Of a DNA stretch of 64,000 nucleotides, positions 1 through 9,328 are shown one piece after another. Origin of the DNA: Acholoe squamosa (taxonomy: Eukaryota; Annelida; Polychaeta; Phyllodocida; Polynoidae); contig OX439035.1 in assembly GCA_949317995.1 (NCBI GenBank), forward strand, positions 6,592,427-6,656,426, written 5' to 3'. The stretch's first letter is position 1, and the number at the start of each line of letters is the position of its first letter. A model generated the notes under the pieces. The model worked only from the letters and a program-made list of their open reading frames with translations, was not told the DNA's origin and ran no database searches. The translations under genes and the position numbers were made by a program.

Positions 1-7
1 GCCATTT

Positions 8-510
8 AGACTTTTTCAGTCAACGTTGACTGAAATATTCAACTTTTGCTTACGTTTTTAGCAGACTGATGGTCAGTGGAAGCAGTTTTCCCATCAAAGT
101 TAAACTTTTCCAGTGGGTTTTTGACTTTTCTCCAAATATTACTTCTTTCAGTATTTCAGAAAGTCAATAGTTTAAGTCAGATTTTGTTGGTTTTTTTTTT
201 TACTTTTTCAGTCAAATTAGACCATTTCAGACAACCTTTCTCCACTTTACCATTTAGTCCAGTAAGTAAACAAAATAGGCGGAAAGGGTTTCTCAGTGGA
301 TTTCAGCTATTTGATACCTCCTCTTTCAGGAAAAATAGTTTGCCACCCTCCGCCTTGGGAATATACCCAAAATCCAACATGGCCGCCATTGAAATAGATC
401 AATGTGGAAAATTCAGCCCATTGACTAATGGCCAGTGTAAACAGGTGCTCTGACTTCAAGTGTTAGTCAAAGATGGACTGAAATTGTATGACAGCTGACT
501 GAAAAAGTCT
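8..510. mobile_element. Fold-back/MITE-like element with 15-bp terminal inverted repeats
   Basis: AGACTTTTTCAGTCA at 8-22 is repeated as an exact reverse complement at 496-510. The interior has many short GACTGAAA / TTTCAGTC motifs and no convincing coding sequence. More degenerate copies of the motif continue to about 640. No target duplication could be fixed because the left flank is only seven bases long. Confidence 0.5.
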
Positions 511-1341
511 GAGAACGGACAGGAAAAGTCTGAAAATCAACCGAAAAAGTCTGAAAAAAATGACCGAAAAAGGTCAACTTCACACTGGAATCGGGTACCA
601 CATACTTTTTCGGTCGACTGATCTAGACTTTGACTTTGACTGACTGGACAACAGCGGGACTCAATAAGATATTTGTTTCATAATCTAAATATATATCACA
701 AGAAATGAGCGACACATGGTTAAATGGACAGGTATGTGAGTGATAATTAACTTGAATGACGTGCGTTTAGTTCTCCACACATTCCTGACTGCATAGAAAC
801 CACGGCATGGTTACCTCCCCACCTCCCACTGTCTTCTGGCCCTCTACCGGCCACTCAGTGCATTACTTCATCATACCCATTGATCTGTATGATGCATGAA
901 CACAGCCCTGGCGAGTCACTCGCCAGGGCTGCATTCATGCATCATACAGCCCATTATTTAGAGAATAGACAACGATCTTCTTCACATCGAGACTCAGATG
1001 CATTCGTGCATTATAGGACAACAGGCAGTCAAGATGTGAGGAAGGAGTTGTCTGTTGTCTTTATAAAACATTGTACATTTCATTCTAAATCAATCAAGTA
1101 CCCAATCAAGGTATTTTTAGACCAATTAATGGTATTCGACTGGTCTACAGCTATGGTGACCTTGCTCAGGCATGCACTGTACTCCTATAATGCACTCAAG
1201 GTCACTTCTACCCTGCAGCAAAGCACTGCCAGCCGTTTTATAAGATGAAGCAATTCTCCCCAGCACTTCATTGGTGCATCATGAAGACCCTTTAAACCTA
1301 ACTCTTGAGCCATCACGTGACCATAAAAGGGTTAGTATTAA
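511..1341. other. Intergenic, with a degraded copy of the CATGATGC fold-back family
   Basis: No gene is seen. A near-perfect hairpin at 887-947 (GTATGATGCATGAA ... TTCATGCATCATAC, inner arm CAGCCCTGGCGAGT) is an arm of the fold-back family that is common in the Raf introns. A matching fragment lies at about 1262-1300 (CACTTCATTGGTGCATCATG). The two may be the ends of one decayed copy. Confidence 0.45.
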
Positions 1342-1568
1342 CACCGTAAATCCTCGTGAATAGGACACACCTTGCATACAGGACGCACCCTGAGTTGAAG
1401 GGAATGCTATAAGGTGCAGATGTGGCTTATTTGTGAGTGGTTTAGTACTGTCTTATAGTATATAAACCTCACCTATATGACGCACCCGGAGTTCAGGTCA
1501 ATCCTATAGAACGCATCTTAGGCTATTCTTGTGTATAAGCCATGTACTATAAGTGAGGATTTATGGTA
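1342..1568. mobile_element. MITE of the TACCGTA family (degraded)
   Basis: Starts ACCGTAAATCCTCGTGAATA and ends with its approximate reverse complement (GTGAGGATTTATGGT). The interior carries GACGCACCC-type motifs typical of this family elsewhere in the window. Non-coding. Confidence 0.6.
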
Positions 1569-3899
1569 ATAAAGTTGAGGAACGCCACTAGGGGGCGTGG
1601 GTGAGCTTCTGCTGTCTGTACTGCAGTCACCTCCCAATACAAGACCAACAACGGACTCCTTCACCCACATGACATCAAAATCTTCTCTAAATTAAAGGTG
1701 GACACTTTTACCAAAGAAAAAGTAAATCAACTATAACCAGCTTTACTCGCGACTTCTTTCGGTTAATGGTCAAAGTAGATCTCGGACATCGAACAAAAGA
1801 CTCAGGTGAGGCATATCAATTTTGATTTTCTGATTGTTGTAGTCCCCGTAGTTGCACATACGATGCGGCTTATATATGCAAGGCTGGACTTGCCATTTGG
1901 AAAAGGTTCAGAATAGGGGAGAAGTGTTTGCAAAGATCGTTTTTATGATGTCGAAAGAAATCAAGGCTGGGCAAGTGTCGCCATGTAGCCAAAAAGTGGC
2001 GACAATGGCCTTGAAATCGGCGACAGCTTACCATCAGATTCTGGGCTTTCCAACAGTGAAAGAATTTTTAAAATATTCACAATAGAACCAAAGTTATGGA
2101 GTGATTCTCAGAAGTCAGGAGAATGCATGTTTTGACAATCAAATGAGATACTTTTATGACTTGTATTGAATGAGGGGGGCGGGGGGTCTGATATACATTT
2201 CTCTAAATCTCTGATCCCTCCACATATGGATAATTTATTATTCTTATGAGAAATTTGAACCCTGGACACCAAACCTTGCCTTCACCCTCAGTTCCACCCT
2301 TCCCTCGTGGTCACCCCCAGTCCCACCATTCCTTCAACCCAGTCCCACCATTCCTCCACCCTCAGTCTCACCCTGCCCTCACCCTCAATTCTCTGATTTA
2401 TATTTATTGATAGTAAATCCCCTTAACTTTACCTAGATGAGCTTTAACAAATTTAAAGCTTGAAATTCAAGAGAAATAAAACTTGGAAATTTCACATGTA
2501 AAGCAGGCTGAGTGCAGTTCAGCCATTGTCTCCGTATCAGACTTAATCCCTTCCCCTCACACCTCAAATCAGGGAAGGTATGTTAAATATGTACCGTAGT
2601 GGGCTATAGATTTCAAAATTGGCAAGAGAGAGGGAATGCCAGGGAAAATATTGGCTGTCCTTAAATATATAAACCAGTCCCTTAGAGCAGTGACTGGAAA
2701 TTAAGAGTCAGTATAGCTTTCAAGATGCACAAGAATGCATCAAATGCCCTTCAAAAATTTTTTTTCTGCGGGCCATGAGTCAAGACTCCCATTAACAAAG
2801 TTGCTTTGCTGCACTTGCCAATTCACATCTCTTCGCTTGAAAATCTCATCAACCCATTGAGCTAGGACCTTGTTTAGGTAGCCTGTGTAATGGAAATGCA
2901 CCAAAATACACCAAATTCCCTCTTAAATAAAAACATTTCTTGGGGGCATACCAAAAGACCCTCCACCATTGTTGCCTCACTTTGGTTTTAAATTTGTACT
3001 GGGTATGCCTTAACTTTGTCACTATGTCAGGCCATTCAACCACGACCCTTGGCCAAGAGGTTTTACCCCTCAAAATTTGATCCACTCCTGAATCTTATGC
3101 GGTCCATCCCCAGTCCTTGGCTACAACCCCTTGAGCATTGGCTCCAGGATTTTCAGATATGCCCAGCTATCACTAGCCCGTTTTCTTGCTGAATGTATTT
3201 CAAATACATTCAGAAAGAAAATGCTTCAGAACGCTTGAAAAAAACTAAAAAGACATTTTTAGCTATGTTTATTTATAATGTCAAAATAACGTATGTTTTT
3301 AAACCTAGAGGTAAATGTACAAATGAAAACGACTTTTGGAGTGAAGGTTTTTTGTTGTGTTTTGTTGTTGTTGTTGCTTTGTTTTTTGCTTGTATAAATT
3401 CCACAATAGCATCACTTACAGACCCGAAAATAACGGGTTTACAGGGTTTTACAAGAATTTCTTTAGGGCTCTAGCCACCCGGGCCCGCAGTTATATATAT
3501 GAACTGTGTGTATGTGAGAACATATACATGCCAAACTGGCATCTGTAGGGGATTTCTCAGCAAAATCACATGCCCGGGACGGGCCATTGGCTCCCGGAGC
3601 ACTTCATATATGTTGGTACCACATGTGTGCGGTGGCAAGGCCACTTTTTGATTAAAATCTCCCTAACAAGGATCTACCTTTGAGAATATCTCCCTAACAA
3701 GGGTCTACTTTTGAGAATATCTCCCTAACTTTTGAGCGAAAAGCTGGCGCTTCATGCAAATTTTGCAAAAGAATTTGAGTGTCCCCCCCCACCTCGGGCT
3801 CCCGGACCAGCATTGGCTCAGGTCCCTAACTCTCTTCTCCGTTCCTCCTCTACAGGGCCACAAAAGGCAGAGTTCCACAGCTAGAACAGCATCAGTGTG
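1569..3899. other. Intergenic, no gene recognised
   Basis: No supported coding region. Contains a C-rich low-complexity stretch with repeats of CACCCTCAGTCCCACCATTCC (about 2264-2395), a GTT microsatellite-like run (about 3353-3385) and two copies of TCTCCCTAACAAGGRTCTAC near 3657-3720. Short open frames here look random. Confidence 0.5.
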
Positions 3900-4134
3900 T
3901 GCAGGTCACGGGGAACTAAATATATTTCCTCTATGTTTTTATATAGTGTAACACACAAAAACAGCCACCTTAAATCTTTGTTCCCAGCAAATACTAGTGA
4001 ACATGAGTCATGCTGGGTGAAGAATGTGTGAGTACATTGAGTGATAACGAATAATGTCATTTTGTGTGATACAATGTCAACTCTCACTCAGCTTGACAAA
4101 CCTTCACTTACTTCAGTAAGACCTGAGAGAGCAT

Positions 4135-4380
4135 GTGTCAACATGTGTCAATACTTGTCAACTCTCACACCGCTTCACATGTCTTCACTCATTTCCATAA
4201 AGATGTGAGGGGAACTGGGTGAGCAAGTGTCAACATGTGTCAATACTTGTCAACTCTTACACAGCTTCACATGTCTTCACTCATTTCCATAAAGATGTGA
4301 GGGGAACTGGGTGAGCAAATGTCAACATGTGTCAATACTTGTCAACTCTCACCTAGCATGACATTTCTTCACCAAGCCTT
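4135..4380. repeat. 92-bp tandem repeat inside the 2.55-kb element
   Basis: Starts of the unit (GTGTCAACATGTGTCAATAC) fall at 4135, 4227 and about 4319, so the period is 92 bp with roughly 2.6 copies. Each unit contains TTGTCAACTCTCAC and a CTTCACATGTCTTCACTC block. A weaker partial unit occurs at about 4650-4725. Confidence 0.75.
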
Positions 4381-5973
4381 CAACAATAAGAGACTATGGA
4401 AACTGTATGGATTCTCATGGCTTGTACTTTGCAGAGTGGGCCTATTGAGTAAATGTCAATATGAGAATTTATGTTTCACAGAGCAAGTTCCTTTCTTACA
4501 TGGCATGAAATACATATGAATCAGGAACATAATGACCATCTAGGTCACCGCTGATTAGAGCAAATATACAGGAACTCTTCATAGGCTGGTTAAAAAACTC
4601 TGTATTGAGTGATAATAGGGGCAGATACTTTGTCCAACATTAGCATGACAGACTGTGTGAGGAGATGTGAGCATGCGTCAAGATTCGCCAACTCTCACCC
4701 ACCATGACAGAACTTCACGCACAATGACACATTATGTACTATTCTGTGTTTTGATTGGTCCATTTCAAATTTCCCTCCCATTCCTTTGTTCTCCTCCTGC
4801 TTTCAAAACAGTCAGGCAGAGACAGCCATGGAGAACAGATCTTGTGGTAGGTGGTCACACAGTTCTAGATTGATTTGACTTGAAATCCTATGTGATAAGC
4901 ATTTATACAGTAATACATTGATATTATCTACAATCCCTGAACATCTATCTTGTTGCTGAATTCAGCTATTTGTCTCAACACCCCAAATTAATGTAGAACT
5001 TTCTATGTGAGCAAGGCTCAGGGAAATTCTGGGGGATTCAGGCTGCCATATGGGAGTGGTCATTGTTTATCAACTTGGATGTGAGTGGGTGGTCAAACTT
5101 AGATTACTACTGTTTGTTTATGACCATTTCTTATCATTTCAACAGGTATCCTCAAGACTGATACAAGGAAAATTCAACTCACACAGCTGACAGAATATCT
5201 ATCCATTTTCAAGCAAAGTGGGCAACACATGACATGCAGAGGAGAGATATCTTCAATGGGAACCAGCATGAACAGCTGAATTGATGTTAATAAAGTTATG
5301 AAATATCAGAAATCCACAACCCCCTGCAACCCCCCCCCCTGCCTATCCCCCACCCACAAATTAGTCTGTGTGTCAATATATGTGATACTGTGTCATGACC
5401 CATGTGTCAGTGTGTGTGATAATGTGTGATGACACATGATGTCATCATGTGTCATTGTTGGTGAAGGTTCACGCATGTTGACTCAACTTCACAAATTGGG
5501 TTAGGATGTTCACGCATGCGTCACATCTTGTCATGGTCCGTGATCACCCACGCGTCAAGTCCTAAGAGCGCATGGGGTGAGGCAGGCGCAGCATGACAAA
5601 AGTTGACACAGATTTGCTGGGTTGGTAATAATTTCAACCGTAGCATGATTGAACCATCCCTCAAACACAATGTGACAGAATGCTGGATAGGCTTAACCCT
5701 GAAAATCTTAAATAATGTAATGATATGTGCAGAGTGTGCCATTCCACCCCATATTGGGCTTGAAAATCTCCATTGACCAGATTAACTTTTGCATGCCTCA
5801 TAAAATCCCAAAGCCCTGGCATAATATAAAAACATATCTACTATCCCATTTAACTATTTGGAACCAGCTGTGATTTTTTTTTTCATCATTCTACCAATAC
5901 TTCTTTTCCAATTCTAAACCAATCAACAGCCAGCACACCTTTCTGTGCAGGCCTGAATAACATATGACTCACG

Positions 5974-6422
5974 GTTGCAGTACACTAATTGACGGGAGGT
6001 GGCAGCAGGACACACTTTGTAGCTCCGCACTGAAGGGTGTTGTACAATGATTATTGGTCTAAAATCTGACAGCGGGTAGGCAAACCAGGTATCAAATTAA
6101 TCCTTAGGGTGTATATTAATAGATTTGAGTGTTATTTAGGCTGATATTTGATGGTAAGTTGAGGGGGGTGCACTCTATTTAATTAGAGAATGTATTGAAA
6201 TCATTCACTGCAAAACCCCCAAATCTGGGTATGTCCGCACTCTAAGGCCTATAGCAAAAAAGTTAATCACATTGTACCACATGCCATGGCCCTAAATTAT
6301 TGGGAAAAATGTATATCTACAAGAAAATAATAGTGGCTAAGCCCAGATACTTGCACAAGTATTTTATTTTCGCCCAAAAGCTATATAGGCCAACAGTGGA
6401 AAAATAATTAGTGTTCTGCAGC
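5974..6422. mobile_element. Nested 449-bp MITE with 17-bp inverted repeats
   Basis: GTTGCAGTACACTAATT at 5974-5990 matches the reverse complement of AATTAGTGTTCTGCAGC ending at 6422 at 15 of 17 positions. CTCACG is duplicated immediately outside (5968-5973 and 6423-6428). The insertion interrupts the right-hand part of the older element, whose related copies at 24-26 kb read straight through this point (CTCACGAGAGGG), so it came later. Confidence 0.75.
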
Positions 6423-6460
6423 CTCACGCGAGGGCATCATTTACGTCCACGTGACCTGCA

Positions 6461-7452
6461 GTGTCTACCCCCCAGGGGGGGTATATTTCAGGGGGGGGGG
6501 TCGTCCAACTGCACAATATAGAGGACATCTGGTGGCAAATTCAAGAACTAATACCAGCATATCTGGGTCCAGCTGCATGGCCAGGGAAATCCCACAATGC
6601 AAATATACTATCAAATATGACAATCATTCAATGATACATCTACCTCAAAAACACTTTGGGCTTTGTGTTGGCTGCATTTAATGGGCTTGCCATTGTGTAA
6701 GAAGGAAGACAATGATCCCATCTGGCTTAGTTTAGGTTCTTCTGAAAACCTAGAATTAACCAAATTTATAAATTCTTCATAAATCATTGAGTTGAGTTCC
6801 AACATAAAGACCATTGGTCAGATCTATATGAGTATGAAATGTACAAGAGAGTACAGTAGAGACCATTAGAGACCCACTTCCAGTGGGTGAAAAATATTTC
6901 TAAAAGAACCACTATTTTGGAGTCTGTGAAATCAATCTGGTATAGAGCTGAATGCTGGACAATGAAAGCTAGTTCCCACATTACTCACACCATGTCTCTA
7001 CTGTGCTGTATTCTCACCAGTAACACACTGGCTAGTTCTGGATGCGCTCTGGATAGATAGGGTAGTTCTTTAATTTGACACCTGGTGGCAGGTAGCGGTT
7101 GACTCTGCTCCTAAGTATATTTCTCCCAACCCTCTGTAGCTATATACTTGTGTTCAGGTGCTGTGTGTCCACAATTTCTACATTAAGCAACAGTCGTAGT
7201 GCATTATCTACGACCACCCACTCTAATGTTGAGGGTTTTAAATCGTTGTGGCTGTATCTAGTCGTACCATTTTGAGAAACGCCCTCTGGGTCTGTGAGCC
7301 AACACTACATACATGGATTGTGTGGTGGTCATGTACATTTTTCGTTTTTATTGTTTTCTGATATTGGTGTTCAGTTGATAAAATTAAAATGCCTATGTCA
7401 GGGATGTTGGGTAAAGTATAATAGTTGTGTTCCCGAGGGAAATATGTCTCTG
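6461..7452. other. Intergenic, no gene recognised
   Basis: Contains G-runs at 6474-6500 and no convincing exon. Nothing else stands out on either strand. Confidence 0.4.
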
Positions 7453-7727
7453 TTAACCCTTAAAAGGCCGCTGATGCATTAATGCATCATGCCCATTGGT
7501 CATCATGATGCATTAATGCATCATGCCCATTGCTCATCATGATGCACCAATGAAGTGCTAGCGAGACTGCTCATGCCGACCCTACGGAGTTGAAACTTAT
7601 ACCCTCAGAGGGTCGGCATGATGCTCCACTGAAGTGCTGGTGAGCAGCCTCACTAGCACTTCATTAGTGCATCATGACGACCAATGGGCATGATGCATTA
7701 ATACATCAGTGGCGTTTACAGGGTTAA
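7453..7727. mobile_element. TTAA-flanked CATGATGC fold-back element (piggyBac-like MITE)
   Basis: Bounded by TTAA at 7453-7456 and 7724-7727 with CCC/GGG at the ends. Inside are the family modules: an outer arm (GATGCATTAATGCATCATG), the arm CACCAATGAAGTGCTAGCGAG, a centre CGACCCTACGG ... CAGAGGGTCGG, and mirror arms. The outer CATTAATGCATCATGCCCATTG module is duplicated on the left side. A TTAA duplication with CCC ends is the classical piggyBac signature; no transposase is encoded. Confidence 0.8.
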
Positions 7728-9290
7728 TGTGTTTTCCATTCTTTTTTTGACTTAATTACCCGGGGTAGGCACGAATGCTGACCCGGGACGCAATGGCCCC
7801 ATAGTTTTGGTGCCCCTATTGTTTTTCAAGAAATACCTGCTTGAGGGCCCAGATACCCTGCAAGAGTAGATGGAGACAATTAACCCATATTGAAAGATTC
7901 ATTGGGGAGGTTCTTCCTGGAATACAAGGTAAATCAGGAAGGAGGTCTTTATCTGATAACATCATGTCCTGAGTACATTCCAGAATGTTTAGAACATTGT
8001 CATGTGATTTCACATGCAAGGACGTATCAAAGAAACATCTTGATACATATAAGCCAATTATGATATAAAACATAGAATCACATTAGTTTTGAATCTACCT
8101 TCTCTAATGAGAAAAATAAAATAGCCTTTTGCAAAACTCCTTACACCCACACTAGAAGGCAGTTGTTTGGCAAGTTAGTATGACCTCTTTTGCTGCCATT
8201 GATGTCTCAACAAGAACATTCTTATTTCTCATATGAAACAAATCTAAATAGAGGTATAGCTACGAATCTTTGCTACGTTGCACCATGTAAAGGAACAACA
8301 CTTTAAGTTGTATGAATGTTGATATTTACCAGTTTGCTACGTTTGATAAAGTTTTGTGATAACTGGGATGGCAGTGGGTTATTTGACCCCATGCTCAGTG
8401 TTACACCGGTGTAACGGAAATTCAGACACCTTTCCAACTATTTCTTTGATAGATGTATCGTAATTTGAATTTAGTTTGTTATTCCCGTGTGAAATTGGGT
8501 TTAAATGTAAAACGCAAGAACCAAAAATCCCAACAATTATCATAATTAAGTGGACCTTTGTTAGACCTCACAATCAATTTTTTTTGGTCAAAAACCCGGC
8601 TAAGAGTCGAACCTACTCTTGGGGAAAAAATCGAAATCGACTCATATGAAAAGAAAAATTAATATTAACAAGAAATGCGTTTGTGACCGCGTAAAAAAAC
8701 GCCTCCCGCCGTTAATGTCGGTATACCAGTGTTTGAAGACATGTCTCATAAAAGCAGACATAAAGAAGATTTCACAATTATCAATTTCTCTATTCAGTAA
8801 TTTTGTATTGTGAGACCTCATCACATGGGGCAAATGCAATCATCATAGCGCACTCCCGTACCGCTTCGCGGTACCGCCGCTGCGCGGCGTGGGAGGTGCT
8901 AAAAAAAAAAACGACTTATAGCCTGGGTTTTACGTGTCCTAATCACCATGAATTTGGAGGCTGGATCATGGCTGCTGCTAAAAGTGCTTATTTCTTATGG
9001 GTGGACTTGACTTCTTGTGTTTCTTTTACAACAATATGAGAATTAGGATTTGAGAATATGAGAATTAGGGTTGGGCAAAATGATAGGGTAGGTAACCTAA
9101 CCTGAGTACAAGAAATATTCTGGACCTAAAAAGGAGGCATGATTGAAATCTATTGTGTCAAAACACCAGCAAGTCTGGAGAATTGCTAAGTGTCATTATG
9201 CATATCAGATATCCAATGCATGGATTTATCAAAATTTATCAATATCCAATGCCTGAATTTAATTCTTTGGCTTATCTTACTTTGTTGCAG
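7728..9290. other. Intergenic / upstream of the receptor gene
   Basis: No coding exon is recognised. A splice-acceptor-like tract CTTACTTTGTTGCAG ends at 9290, just before the receptor's 5' leader, so an upstream non-coding exon is likely but not visible. A compact cruciform-forming sequence lies at 8850-8899 (see its own entry). Confidence 0.4.
8850..8899. repeat. T-shaped (three-way) inverted repeat followed by poly-A
   Basis: Outer stem GCACTCCC (8850-8857) pairs with GGGAGGTGC (8891-8899) with one bulge. Between them are two perfect hairpins: GTACCGC-TTC-GCGGTAC and CGCCGC-TGC-GCGGCG. An 11-A run follows at 8901. It is far more GC-rich than its surroundings. The geometry resembles T-shaped terminal hairpins of some mobile or viral DNAs, but no associated gene or second copy is seen here. 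Confidence 0.7.
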
Positions 9291-9328
9291 AAACAGAGGT
9301 TGATGCTGTAGGTGCCTAAGAGTGCAAG

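Larger units (their letters stand above)
3904..6456. mobile_element. 2.55-kb non-autonomous DNA transposon, TGCA target duplication
   Basis: The left end GGTCACGGGGAACTAAA and right end ...CGTCCACGTGACC are inverted repeats, flanked on both sides by TGCA (3900-3903 and 6457-6460). The first ~100 bp and the stretch 5610-5973 plus 6429-6456 are divergent matches to the 459-bp elements at 24-26 kb. This copy is therefore a longer, older relative that kept extra interior sequence. The interior holds a 92-bp tandem repeat and a nested second element (5974-6422). No open frame resembling a transposase is visible. Confidence 0.7.

Noticed and set aside
880..1248. 122-codon open frame on the plus strand
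   Set aside because: Begins inside a fold-back hairpin and has no recognisable protein features.
8594..8625. tRNA or tRNA-derived SINE on the minus strand (GGTTCGACTCTT box)
   Set aside because: A B-box-like word is present, but no T-arm with proper 5+7+5 geometry, anticodon arm or acceptor stem can be drawn around it.
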